A stretch of DNA of 64,000 nucleotides from Streptomyces aureocirculatus. Lineage in GTDB: Bacteria; Actinomycetota; Actinomycetes; Streptomycetales; Streptomycetaceae. The notes beneath the pieces were generated by a model, which was not told the DNA's origin, ran no database searches, and worked only from the letters and a program-made list of their open reading frames with translations. Of the stretch, positions 43,419-52,091 are shown piece after piece. The translations under genes and the position numbers were made by a program. The stretch lies in the NCBI RefSeq assembly GCF_000720475.1, contig NZ_JOAP01000002.1:62001-126000 (forward strand), given 5' to 3'. Position 1 is the first letter of the stretch; every line of letters begins with the position of its first letter.

Positions 43419-44744
43419 GTGGACACCGACGAGTTCCTCCTGCCCCGGTCGCACCTGGCGAACGAGCGGCTGCACGCCATGGTCCCCGGCGGCGCCCACA
43501 CCTACGCCAAGGGCGACGACCAGTACCCCGAGAACCTGGCCCCGGTCATCAGCCACGGCCTCGGCTCCCATGTGTGGGACGTCGACGGCAACCGCTACAT
43601 CGAGTACGGGTCGGGGCTGCGCTCGGTCAGCCTCGGCCACGTCCACCCCCGTGTGATCGAGGCGGTGCGGCGGGAAATCGACCGCGGCAGCAACTTCGTC
43701 CGGCCCTCCATCGTGGAGGTCGAGGCCGCGGAGCGCTTCCTGGCCACCGTGCCGACCGCCGAGATGGTGAAGTTCGCGAAGAACGGCTCCGACGCCACCA
43801 CCGCCGCGGTGCGCCTCGCCCGTGCCGTCACCGGGCGCCCGCGAGTGGCCCTCTGCGGCGACCATCCGTTCTTCTCCGTCGACGACTGGTTCATCGGCAC
43901 CACACCGATGTCCGTCGGCGTGCCGGACGCGACCACCGAGCTCACCGTGGCGTTCCCGTACGGGGACCTGGCCGCCACGGAGGAACTGCTCACCCGGTAC
44001 CGGGACGAGGTCGCCTGCCTGATCCTCGAACCCGCCACCCACACCGAGCCCCCGCCCGGCTATCTCGCGGGGCTGCGCGACCTTGCCGACCGGCACAACT
44101 GCGTCCTGGTCTTCGACGAGATGATCACCGGCCTGCGCTGGTCCGAGGCGGGGGCCCAGGGCCTGTACGGCGTCGTCCCCGACCTCTCCACGTTCGGCAA
44201 GGCGCTGGGCAACGGGTTCGCCGTCTCCGCCCTCGCCGGGCGCCGCGACCTCATGGAGCGGGGCGGGCTTCGTCACTCCGGTGAGCGGGTGTTCCTGCTG
44301 TCCACCACACACGGTGCGGAAACACACTCCCTGGCAGCCGCCATGGCCGTGCTCACCACGTACGTGGAGGAGGGCATCACCGCACAACTGCACGCCCTCG
44401 GTGAGCGGTTGGCCGCCGGTGTCCGCGACGCCGCCGCCACCATGGGCGTCGGTGACCACGTCGTCGTCCGGGGCCGGGCCAGCAACCTGGTCTTCGCCAC
44501 TCTCGACGAGAACCGGCAGCCGTCGCAGGAGTACCGCACCCTGTTCCTGCGGCAGCTCCTCTCGGGCGGGGTGCTCGCCCCGTCGTTCGTGGTGAGCAGC
44601 GCACTCGACGACGCCGACATCGATCACACCGTCGACGTGGTGGCCCGGGCGTGTGCGGTGTACCGGAAGGCACTGGACGCCGGTGACCCCACCCCCTGGC
44701 TGGCCGGGCGGCCGGTGAAGCCCGTGTTCCGCCGCTCGGCGTGA
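43419..44744 (+). CDS. Class III aminotransferase (glutamate-1-semialdehyde aminomutase-like)
   Basis: 441 residues from GTG 43419 with GGGAG upstream, 7 bases after the previous stop. It has the fold-type I layout: AKNGSDATTAAVRLARA near 120, FDEMITGLRWSEAG near 230, and STFGKALGNGFAVSAL with the PLP lysine near 257. It resembles HemL, but a full-size HemL is a housekeeping gene and this one is the last gene of a sugar operon. It more likely aminates a keto sugar or makes an amino-acid-like decoration. No hemL-linked genes (hemB, hemC) are near. Confidence 0.82.
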   Translation: MDTDEFLLPRSHLANERLHAMVPGGAHTYAKGDDQYPENLAPVISHGLGSHVWDVDGNRYIEYGSGLRSVSLGHVHPRVIEAVRREIDRGSNFVRPSIVEVEAAERFLATVPTAEMVKFAKNGSDATTAAVRLARAVTGRPRVALCGDHPFFSVDDWFIGTTPMSVGVPDATTELTVAFPYGDLAATEELLTRYRDEVACLILEPATHTEPPPGYLAGLRDLADRHNCVLVFDEMITGLRWSEAGAQGLYGVVPDLSTFGKALGNGFAVSALAGRRDLMERGGLRHSGERVFLLSTTHGAETHSLAAAMAVLTTYVEEGITAQLHALGERLAAGVRDAAATMGVGDHVVVRGRASNLVFATLDENRQPSQEYRTLFLRQLLSGGVLAPSFVVSSALDDADIDHTVDVVARACAVYRKALDAGDPTPWLAGRPVKPVFRRSA

Positions 44745-44770
44745 CGGGAGTGACGTGACCCGAAGTGACC

Positions 44771-44783
44771 TGACGTTACGTCA
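44771..44783. terminator. Short hairpin between convergent genes
   Basis: TGACG-TTA-CGTCA lies in the 36-base gap at the end of the polysaccharide operon and includes the stop of the PAP2 gene. The stem has 5 bases, so this is a weak candidate. Confidence 0.3.
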
Positions 44784-45461
44784 GCGGGGCTTGAGCGGGC
44801 GGGTGTCGGCCACCCGGTCGACGAGCCACGCGGTCGCCGGTACCACCGCGAGGGCGGTGCACCAGCCGCCGAGGACGTCGGTCGGGTAGTGGGCGCTCAG
44901 GGCGACCTGGGCCCAGCCCATGGCGGCGCCTGCCACCAGCGCCACGGCGAGCACGAGCACCGTGCCCGCCGCCCTGCCGAGGCCGAGGAGGCCGGTCGCG
45001 AGCAGCGCGAGGACGAGGGCGAGCGCGGTGGCGAAACCGGTGTGCCCGCTCGGGTAGGACAGGTTGTCGGCGCCATGGATGGTGCGTCCCACCACGTGCT
45101 TGAGCAGCGTCGTCGTCGCCACCGTCGTACCTGCGCCGACCACGACGAGCACGGCCGCGCGGGGCCGCCGCAGCAGCAGGCAGCCCGTCACGGCGGCCAC
45201 GACCAGGAGTGCCGCTCCGGCGGGTTCCCCCCAGAAGTCCGTGGCCAGCGCGACACTCCGCCACGGCGGCCGCACGCTGTCTGCCGTCGGCCGGACGAAC
45301 CACCTGTCCACCGTGCCGGACTCGCTGTGGCCGGCGTACGAGGCTCCGAGCACGACGACCACGAGCGCGGCGAGGGCCGCGATCGGCGCGAGGGTCGCGC
45401 ACAGCGACGAGGGCAGCACCGCGGGCGGCGGCCGTTCGGTCGTACGCCGGTTGTTGACCAC
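44781..45461 (-). CDS. PAP2-family phosphatase (membrane)
   Basis: 226 residues from GTG 45461. There are five to six helices and the three-part PAP2 signature: KHVVGRTIH, YPSGHTGFATA and SAHYPTDVLGG. In such loci these enzymes recycle undecaprenyl pyrophosphate to undecaprenyl phosphate, the lipid carrier consumed by the WbaP-type enzyme. It is convergent with the operon, so the two are not co-transcribed and the functional link is an inference; it could equally be a general lipid phosphatase. Confidence 0.85.
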   Translation of the reverse strand: MVNNRRTTERPPPAVLPSSLCATLAPIAALAALVVVVLGASYAGHSESGTVDRWFVRPTADSVRPPWRSVALATDFWGEPAGAALLVVAAVTGCLLLRRPRAAVLVVVGAGTTVATTTLLKHVVGRTIHGADNLSYPSGHTGFATALALVLALLATGLLGLGRAAGTVLVLAVALVAGAAMGWAQVALSAHYPTDVLGGWCTALAVVPATAWLVDRVADTRPLKPR

Positions 45462-45652
45462 TCGCCCACCCTAACCACCCTCCGGTCGCGGCAGACCGCC
45501 GTCGCACCGGGGCGGCGGTCCTGCCGGACGAGGCGGGCGGCTTCGACTTCGACCAGGAGCAGCCGGACCGGCGGCACCGGCAGGGCCGCGGGGCTCGCCG
45601 CGTGAGGTCACCGGTGCCCCGAGCGGCTCGCCCCGGCGAGGTCCTCGTCCTC

Positions 45653-46762
45653 TCAGCCGTATCGCAGGATGCGCGGGGCGAAGGCGCCCTCGGGGCCGCC
45701 CGCGCGGCCGACCGACCACACCGTCGAGGTACCCGGCACCGGCGTGAGGTCCAGCACCCAGGAGTCGCCCTCCCCCGCCACCGCCGGTTCGCTGTGCTCG
45801 GTGAACGATCGGCCGTTCCAGGCGAGGAAGTCGGGGCCGGGGACGAAGGGCGGATAGCTGCCCGGTGGGCCCCACTTCTGCGAGCGGGCCACCGAGACCC
45901 AGCCGAGCGCCCCGGACGAGGTGGGCGCCAGTGAGTTGATGAAACCGAAGTCGGTGGGCAGGGTCACCCGGCTCCACTCCTTTCCGTCGAAACGGACCAG
46001 GAGGGGTGGGATCGGCCGGCCCGGCGGGCCGCCGACGAACCCGGCCGTGCCGCCCGCCCACACCTCCGTGGGCGACACCGCGAGCACGCTGCTCACGCCC
46101 GACCGCGGGAATCCGTCCACGACGGTCTGCTGCCAGGTCTGCCCGTCCCAGTGCGACACGGCCGCACCGGAGTGGGTGGCGCCCGCGGCCCAGACGTCGT
46201 CGGGCGCGAGGATGTGCAGGCCGAACACGGATCCCGGCGGCACCGGCACGTCCCGCCAGTCGCGCCCGTCCCTGCGCAGCAACACCTGCGCGCCGTCCCG
46301 GGAACCGATCAGCCAGGTCTCACCGCCGCCGGTGACGACCTTGGTCAGCGCGACACCGCGCGGCGGAGGGCTCTCGCGCCAGGCGTTGCCGTCGTGGCGG
46401 AGCAGGCGGGCGCCGCCCGCCGAGTCGCGGCCGACCGCCCAGACAGCGGTCGGCGAGGTCGCGGCGACGGACAGCAGCTCGCCCTGCCAGTTGACCCCGG
46501 GCAGCTTCTGCCGCTGCCAGGCCTTTCCGTCCCAGCGCAGCACCAGCGGGAAGCCCGGCGCCTCGCGGCCGACGGCGTCGGCGCCCACGGCCCACGCCCG
46601 GTCGGGGCCGAACGCCACGGCCTCGTTCAGAGTGGCCTGCGGGCGTACCTGGGCCGGGACAGGGACGTGCTGCCAGGAGGTGGTTCCCGCGACGGCCGAG
46701 GTCATGAGGGCCACGACGGTCAGGGCGGCGGCGAGGGCGGCGGCGAGGAGTCGGCGTGTCAT
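45653..46762 (-). CDS. Secreted beta-propeller-like protein
   Basis: 369 residues from the ATG at 46762, chosen for GGAGG 6 bases upstream and the signal peptide that follows (MTRRLLAAALAAALTVVALM). The rest is made of repeating blade-like units each with an R-W-D-G-x-x-W or similar turn (RWDGKAWQ, RHDGNAWR, RRDGRDWR, HWDGQTWQ, RFDGKEWS) and a preceding VWAVG/VWAAG strand. This is the pattern of Kelch/WD-like propellers of six to seven blades. No catalytic residue is visible, so a binding or adhesion role outside the cell is likely. It overlaps the upstream paralog by ATGA. Confidence 0.75.
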   Translation of the reverse strand: MTRRLLAAALAAALTVVALMTSAVAGTTSWQHVPVPAQVRPQATLNEAVAFGPDRAWAVGADAVGREAPGFPLVLRWDGKAWQRQKLPGVNWQGELLSVAATSPTAVWAVGRDSAGGARLLRHDGNAWRESPPPRGVALTKVVTGGGETWLIGSRDGAQVLLRRDGRDWRDVPVPPGSVFGLHILAPDDVWAAGATHSGAAVSHWDGQTWQQTVVDGFPRSGVSSVLAVSPTEVWAGGTAGFVGGPPGRPIPPLLVRFDGKEWSRVTLPTDFGFINSLAPTSSGALGWVSVARSQKWGPPGSYPPFVPGPDFLAWNGRSFTEHSEPAVAGEGDSWVLDLTPVPGTSTVWSVGRAGGPEGAFAPRILRYG

Positions 46763-47858
46763 GGTCGGCCTCCGAGGCGCTCGCTCATCACGTTCGGTTT
46801 CGAGCCGTAGATCTCGGCGGTTCCGAAGGACAGCAGGGAGGACCCGGCCCTCGTCAGTGCACGCGGTTTGACGTCGATCGCGTTCGTGCGCCTCGGGCCG
46901 TAGGAGAAGGTGGTGCGATTGCCGTCCACCCGTGCGTACTTCGACTGGAACGCGCGGTCGCTGCGCACCGGCAGCCACAGCGCGCCGCCCGGGCCGCGCA
47001 CCATCGCCTCGGTGTAGGTGTCATTCAGCGGCGGGTAGGTGGTGCGCCAGGTGTGCCCGTCCCAGGTCATCAGGTAGGTGCGGGGCACGCCGTCGGTGTA
47101 CTGGCTGCCGCCGATCGTGGCCCGTCCCGACGGTTCGAGCAGGATCGTGTGTACGTTGCTGTTCGGTGGCAGCGGCACCTTCGCGTCCCGCCACGCCGTG
47201 CCGTCCCAGCGCAGGACGGCGGTGCCGGTGCTGGTGTCCGCCCAGGCCCAGGCGTCCTCGGCGGTACGCGCGGTGATCCCCAATAGGAAGAGCACCCCGT
47301 CCGGGGTGGGCTGCGCGGTCCAGTTGGAGCCGTCGTAGCGCAGCACCTTCAGGCCGGTGTCGTCCTCACCGATCACCCACGCGGCACCCGGCACCGCGGT
47401 GAAGTCCTGGTGGATCCAGAGGGGTTGCGGCAGCGGGACGGCGCTCCACCCTCCCCCGGCCGACCGGCGCAGGATCTCGCCCTGACCCGCGCGGTTGTGG
47501 AAAATCCACACCTCCTTGCCGACGAACTGCACCTTGCCGAGCCAGCCCGACTCGGCGGCGCCGGGAAGGTGGTGTCCCGGCTCCAGGCCCGGCCGTCCCA
47601 GCGGTACAGCATCGGCCGCACCCAGTCGGCGGTGTGCTCGTACCCGGTCGCCCACGCCTCGCCAGGACCGCGGGCGGCGAGATCGGACACGGTCACCGGC
47701 GGGGCCGCCGCCGGAACCGGCAGCGCCGACCAGCCCGGCGCCACGGCTGCGGACGGTGCCACAGCCGCGGTCGCGGGCGGCGACGCCGACGCGGGCGGTG
47801 AGCCGATCGCGGCACACGTGATCACAAGGCAGACGACAACCGCACGGAGACCGTTCAC
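46759..47858 (-). pseudogene. Secreted beta-propeller-like paralog, frameshifted
   Basis: The start is GTG 47858 behind a GGGGGG site: a signal peptide (NGLRAVVVCLVITCAAIG) and first blade up to TTFPAPP are in one frame. From about base 47562 the natural continuation (ESGWLGKVQFVGKEVWIFHNRAG) is in a different frame, which runs cleanly to 46759. Inserting one C in the CCC run there (as CCCC) restores a single gene. So it is one broken gene or a sequencing slip. It is a paralog of the downstream propeller, sharing the W-D-G turns (RWDGRAWS, RYDGSNW, RWDGTAWR). Confidence 0.75.
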
Positions 47859-47922
47859 TGGACCCCCCAGAGCGCGAAGGTCGCACAGGCTATGACGTCC
47901 ACCCACCCGTGAACAGGTGGCA

Positions 47923-47939
47923 TTCGGCCGAACGTTCGG
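47923..47939. promoter_or_regulatory. Overlapping palindromes, possible LysR operator
   Basis: TTCGGCCGAA (47923-47932) overlaps CCGAACGTTCGG (47928-47939) in the divergent gap between the propeller pseudogene and the LysR gene, 48 bases before the LysR start. Confidence 0.5.
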
Positions 47940-47986
47940 GGGCCTGGGGTGCGTTTCCAGCACACGTGTACGAGTACCGTCGCGGC

Positions 47987-48838
47987 ATGGAGCTACGCAC
48001 GCTGCGCTATTTCGTGGCGGTCGCCGAGGAACTTCACTTCGGCCGGGCCGCGGCCCAACTGCACATGAGCCAGCCGCCGCTGAGCCGGGCCGTCAAGCGG
48101 CTGGAGACGGAGCTCGGCGCCGTGCTGTTCGACCGGACATCGGCCGGTGTCGCGCTCACCGAGGTGGGCACGGTGCTGCTCGGCGAGGCACGCGCCCTGC
48201 TCGACCGGGCCGACCGCGTACGGGTACGCGTGGCCGCGGCGGCCGGTGCCTCTTCCGTCACCGTCGGCTTCCTCGGGGACAGCACCGACGCGGGCGCGGT
48301 CCGCCTCGCCGACGCCTACCGCCGGCGGCACCCGCACGTCGAGGTCCGTATCCGTGAGACCGACCTGACCGACCCCACCTGCGGGCTGCACGCCGGTTCG
48401 GTCGACATCGCGCTGACGCGCGGGCCGTTCGACACGACCGGCCTGACCGTCCACCCGCTGCGCGCCGACCCGGTGGGGGCACTGCTGCGCGCCGACGATC
48501 CGCTGGCAGGACGCGAGAGCCTGCGGACGGCCGACCTGGCCGACCGGCGCTGGTTCCGCTTCCCGGAGGGCACCGACTCCGCCTGGCAGTCGTACTGGCA
48601 CGGCGGGGAACCCCGCGAAGGGCCCGTGGTGCGCGCCGTCGTGGAATGCCGGCAGGCGGTGCTCTGGAACGGCACGGTCGGTATGACTCCCCTGAACCAC
48701 GAACCCGCCCGGGGGCTCACCGCGGTGCCGCTGACCGACATGCCGCAGAGCCGCGTGGTGGTGGCGTGGCACGTGGGTGACACCAATCCCCTGATCCGCT
48801 CGTTCGCCGAGATCGCGATCGCCGCGTACGGGAACTGA
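47987..48838 (+). CDS. LysR-family transcriptional regulator
   Basis: 283 residues from ATG 47987. The winged helix is MELRTLRYFVAVAEELHFGRAAAQLHMSQPPLSRAVK (cut here into its two parts: MELRTLRYFVAVAEELHFG, then RAAAQLHMSQPPLSR), and the C-terminal periplasmic-binding-like effector domain starts VTVGFLGD. No Shine-Dalgarno is obvious, so it may be translated from a short leader. It is divergent from the propeller operon with palindromes between, which is the usual arrangement for a LysR regulator acting on its neighbour and itself. The ligand is unknown. Confidence 0.86.
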   Translation: MELRTLRYFVAVAEELHFGRAAAQLHMSQPPLSRAVKRLETELGAVLFDRTSAGVALTEVGTVLLGEARALLDRADRVRVRVAAAAGASSVTVGFLGDSTDAGAVRLADAYRRRHPHVEVRIRETDLTDPTCGLHAGSVDIALTRGPFDTTGLTVHPLRADPVGALLRADDPLAGRESLRTADLADRRWFRFPEGTDSAWQSYWHGGEPREGPVVRAVVECRQAVLWNGTVGMTPLNHEPARGLTAVPLTDMPQSRVVVAWHVGDTNPLIRSFAEIAIAAYGN

Positions 48839-48935
48839 GCGCGCCCCACCGCCGGTTGCCGGGGGCGTTCACCACGGTTCGGCACCGACACCGGCACCGG
48901 TGCCGCGGCCCCGGCACCGGCACCGCACGGAGAAT

Positions 48936-48972
48936 GACCGCCCGGCGCCGGGGGGGCGAACGCCGGGCGGTC
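48936..48972. terminator. 12-base perfect hairpin terminator
   Basis: GACCGCCCGGCG pairs with CGCCGGGCGGTC across a 13-base loop (48948-48960). It sits in the 258-base gap between the convergent LysR and MFS genes and should stop both transcripts. Confidence 0.75.
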
Positions 48973-49096
48973 CACCAATCGCGGGGAGGGGCGGCGATTG
49001 GCCGCCCTCACCGTAGACCCGTTTGACCTCATGTGCCCCCGTCAGGAACCATCCTATTTTGGTTCACGAACTGACATTTGCTCGGACCACACAGTC

Positions 49097-50344
49097 TCAC
49101 GCCGCCGATCGCTCCCGTGCGCCCGCCGGATCGGCCGCGCGCCGTAGCGCCGGACGGCACAGTCGTGCCACCGGCAGGGCGCAGACGAGGAAGACCAGGG
49201 CGAGGACGCCCCAGCCCGTGGTGCCGGCGCCGGTGACCAGGGTGGTGACCAGGGCGGGGCCGACGGCGACGACCCCTCCTTCCGTACTGGCGGCGACCGC
49301 CTGGTACTGGCCCTGGGCCCCGGGGGCCATGAGGGTCAGGGAGAGGCCCCAGCGGGCGGCGACGTAGTACAGCTCGCCCACCACGTGCAGGACCAGGCCG
49401 CCCAGGACCAACAGGCAGGCGATCAGCGGGCTCGCGGGCCAGGCCGCCGCGGCGAAGACCAGGCAGCAGCCCGCGAGGGCGAGACCGGCCCGCCGCGACG
49501 AGCGCACCGCGCCCACGAGGCGCTGCCCGCTGCGGGTGACCCGGATCTGGAACAGGGCGATCAGCAGGGAGCTGACGAGGACCGCGAGCGGTGCGATCCA
49601 CACCGGGGCGACGGTGTCCTCCTTGAGCCACAGCGGCAGCCCGCTGGAGAGCAGCGCCCAGCACAGGGCGAGCAGGGCGGTGCTGCTCATGATGGCGACG
49701 AAGGGCAGGTTGCGGAGCGCCACCGTCCCGGCGGGCCTGCGCGCGGCGGGCACGGGCGGGACGTGCGGCAGCCGCATAAGGACGGCCGCCGACGCCAAGA
49801 ACGTCAGGCTGTTGACGACGACGGCGCCGTGGTACGGACCGGCGTCCGAGCGGGAGAGCACCCAGGCCGCCGCGCCCGCACCGGCCGCGTACAGCAGATG
49901 CTGCACCACCCGGGCCCGGGCGAGGACCGGCATGCACGCGCCTTCCGGCATCAGCAGGTACACGAACGCGACCTTGGTGCCCTTGGCCGCGGTCTCCATC
50001 GAGGTGAACAGGGCCGCGGCCACGAGCAGCGGCCAGAAGCTGTGCAGGAACAGGTAAGTGAGGGAGAAGGCCGCGCGCAGGACCGTGACGGCGAGGAGCA
50101 CCTCGCGGGCCCCGAGGCGGTCGGTGAGCGTGCCGATCGGCAGCGCGGCAAGGAGGCCGATGCCGCCGCCGATGCCCATGGCAAGACCCATGGAGGCCGC
50201 GGGCAGGCCCTGGATCGCCGTCAGATAGACCGCCCACATGCTGAACCAGAGGCCGTCCCCGAACGCGGTCACGCCTTCGCTGAGCAGGAGGCGGCGGACG
50301 GTCGGCCGGTCGCCCGTGACCTCCTGAGCGGGTTTTTGGCTCAA
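49097..50344 (-). CDS. MFS transporter, probable exporter of the adjacent cluster
   Basis: 415 residues from the TTG at 50344, which has a GGAGAAAGGG site; a GTG at 50392 is an alternative without RBS. It has about twelve helices, with the MFS loop GTLTDRLGAREVL near 85. The C-terminal tail is short and Arg rich. It is divergent from the biosynthetic genes that begin at 50820, across a shared regulatory gap, so it is the likely exporter or self-resistance pump for their product. This link is from position only. Confidence 0.82.
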   Translation of the reverse strand: MSQKPAQEVTGDRPTVRRLLLSEGVTAFGDGLWFSMWAVYLTAIQGLPAASMGLAMGIGGGIGLLAALPIGTLTDRLGAREVLLAVTVLRAAFSLTYLFLHSFWPLLVAAALFTSMETAAKGTKVAFVYLLMPEGACMPVLARARVVQHLLYAAGAGAAAWVLSRSDAGPYHGAVVVNSLTFLASAAVLMRLPHVPPVPAARRPAGTVALRNLPFVAIMSSTALLALCWALLSSGLPLWLKEDTVAPVWIAPLAVLVSSLLIALFQIRVTRSGQRLVGAVRSSRRAGLALAGCCLVFAAAAWPASPLIACLLVLGGLVLHVVGELYYVAARWGLSLTLMAPGAQGQYQAVAASTEGGVVAVGPALVTTLVTGAGTTGWGVLALVFLVCALPVARLCRPALRRAADPAGARERSAA

Positions 50345-50819
50345 TGAAAGCGCCCTTTCTCCATCGTCCGCGCATGGCGATACAGCCGACACCGCGATGT
50401 CGGTCGTAACCCCAGGAGCATGGGGTCATTTTCACGCCTTCCCGGTCGCACTGTTACGTCCGACGAGAAGACGCCATCGCATGCACGGCCACAAATAACG
50501 GAGCGCGGGTACCCCGCGCCTCCGGCAGCAAACAGGACTACTTTCCGTTTCCATTCCGAACCTTCAAGATATCGTCAAGTATCTCCCTGACCAGCAAATT
50601 CTACGGAATTAGAGATTCCGAAATGACTGCACGCATACGCCCGGTGAGAATGCGGGCGCAGCTTGACAGGAGCGCGTTAAATCCCGCTATCGTGGCGACG
50701 CAGCACAGAATTGACAGGAAATGATCAGGCGCTCAGCAGCCGGTCATCCGGCCTGACAATCCCCCACCCTCCGCTGCGTGCCATGCAGTGCGCAGCCCTG
50801 CGCTTTCACCGGAGCAGAA
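50345..50819. promoter_or_regulatory. AT-rich regulatory gap between exporter and biosynthetic genes
   Basis: 475 bases, of which 50490-50720 are clearly poorer in GC than the rest of the window. It holds an inverted repeat CGGAAT-N5-ATTCCG (50604-50620), a second ATTCCGAA at 50553-50560 and 50615-50622, imperfect direct repeats of TCAAG near 50564-50582, and TTGACAGGA twice (50663-50671, 50711-50719). TAGAAT on the minus strand (50603-50598) lies just beside the inverted repeat and may be the exporter -10 box. No gene is seen. Confidence 0.6.
50663..50693 (+). promoter_or_regulatory. Candidate promoter of the biosynthetic operon
   Basis: TTGACA (50663-50668) and TATCGT (50688-50693) with a 19-base spacer read toward the oxygenase gene. 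This is close to the vegetative sigma consensus although the spacer is long. Transcription would start near 50700, giving a leader of about 120 bases that contains the second TTGACAGGA. Confidence 0.5.
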
Positions 50820-51560
50820 ATGGCACACTCTCCGATCAGCATTCTTTCCCAGGTCGATTTCAATGGTGAGCCGCTCACGGACGAGCTGCTCATGAAGACG
50901 TTCCACCAGCTCATGGACGAGCACGGCTATGTCCTGATGTGCAACGTCCCCGAGGAGTTCGACCCGGTGCGCTTCTGCCGCCGGCTCGGCAGGTTCGTAC
51001 CCAACTACACCGGCGCCGTCGTCGGCGACGTGCGCCCCGAACCCGGCATGGACGACGTCTACCACGCGGGCAACACACGGCCGCTGACCCCGCATTCGGA
51101 AGGGTACGACTTCGCCGTCGTCCCGCCGCGCTACATCGCCCTGTGGTGTGTCACCCCGGCCGAGGGTCCCGGCGGGGAGACGACGCTCGCCGACACCAGG
51201 CCCTGGGTCGAGTCCCTGACGCCCGCGGAGCGCGAGCGCATGACGGCACAGACCTACGACTGGAAGACCACCGAGGGCGTACAGCGGCTCGGTCTCGACC
51301 TCAAGACCCGCCACCCCCTGCTGGAGGAGAACGAGCGCGGGCTCATCGTGCGCTTCAGTTGCAACAACCTGATCCGCGACGACGACGATCCGGCCGTGGA
51401 GCTGCAGCAGCGGTGGCACGCGGCCTTCGACCGCGAGCACGTGGCCGTCGACTACACCGAGCGCGACATGCTCGTGTGGGACAACTGGCGCCTGCTGCAC
51501 GCGCGCAACGCGTTCAGCGACCGCAGCCGTCATCTGCGCCGCATCCAGATCGCCGCCTGA
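50820..51560 (+). CDS. TauD/clavaminate-synthase-like Fe(II)/2-oxoglutarate oxygenase
   Basis: 246 residues from ATG 50820 with CGGAG upstream. The metal site is H-x-E in TPHSEGYDF (as in clavaminate synthase) with the distal His in LLHARNAF and the 2-oxoglutarate-binding Arg in RHLRRIQI. The N-terminal MDEHGYVLMCNVP and the middle LWCVTPAEGPGGETTL are family features. These enzymes hydroxylate, desaturate or cyclise amino-acid-like substrates. It is the first gene of the cluster and probably modifies a small amino acid or a peptide-like intermediate. It is not close enough to any known member for me to name a product. Confidence 0.85.
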   Translation: MAHSPISILSQVDFNGEPLTDELLMKTFHQLMDEHGYVLMCNVPEEFDPVRFCRRLGRFVPNYTGAVVGDVRPEPGMDDVYHAGNTRPLTPHSEGYDFAVVPPRYIALWCVTPAEGPGGETTLADTRPWVESLTPAERERMTAQTYDWKTTEGVQRLGLDLKTRHPLLEENERGLIVRFSCNNLIRDDDDPAVELQQRWHAAFDREHVAVDYTERDMLVWDNWRLLHARNAFSDRSRHLRRIQIAA

Positions 51561-51641
51561 CGCGTCCCCGCAGCACCCCCTCCCCCAGTTGACTCCCGCA
51601 CCCGGCTCACCCCCAACTGTCTCCCTCTCAAGGAGAACCAC

Positions 51642-52091
51642 GTGTACCGCACCATGCTGCACAGCAAGGTCCACCGGGCCACCGTGACCCAGGCCGACCT
51701 GCACTACGTCGGCTCCCTCACCCTCGACCGCGATCTGATGGACGCCGCCGATCTGCTGCCGGGCGAGAAGCTGGACGTCGTCGACATCAACAACGGCAAC
51801 CGGCTCAGCACGTACGTCATCGAGGGCGAGCGCGGCACCGGTGTCGTCGGCGTCAACGGCGCGGCGGCCCGGCTGATATCGCCCGGCGACCTGGTCATCC
51901 TCATCGCCTACAAGACCGTCCCCGAGGAGACGGCGCGGCGGTTACGGCCGCACATCGTCTTCGTCGACGAGAACAACCGCCCCCTGGACATCGGCGCCGA
52001 CCCGGCCCACGTACCCGACACCCCGGCCGCGTCCCCGCTGCTCCGCGGCGACGCTCTCGCCCAGGAGGCCGTCGCACAGGAGGCCGTCTGA
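51642..52091 (+). CDS. panD: Aspartate 1-decarboxylase
   Basis: 149 residues from GTG 51642 with AAGGAG 6 bases upstream. [20 protein letters not shown], then YVGSLTLD with the self-cleaving Gly-Ser (Ser becomes pyruvoyl), and [19 protein letters not shown] mark PanD. It turns aspartate into beta-alanine. The housekeeping PanD is about 125-140 residues; this one carries an extra tail of 20 residues ending in a doubled AQEAV. Its position between an oxygenase and a PLP-like protein, not beside panB or panC, makes it a pathway-specific copy that feeds beta-alanine to the cluster. Confidence 0.9.
   Translation: MYRTMLHSKVHRATVTQADLHYVGSLTLDRDLMDAADLLPGEKLDVVDINNGNRLSTYVIEGERGTGVVGVNGAAARLISPGDLVILIAYKTVPEETARRLRPHIVFVDENNRPLDIGADPAHVPDTPAASPLLRGDALAQEAVAQEAV

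Noticed and set aside
43419..44744. Housekeeping hemL
   Set aside because: Position as the last gene of the sugar operon and lack of heme genes nearby favour a sugar-linked aminotransferase.
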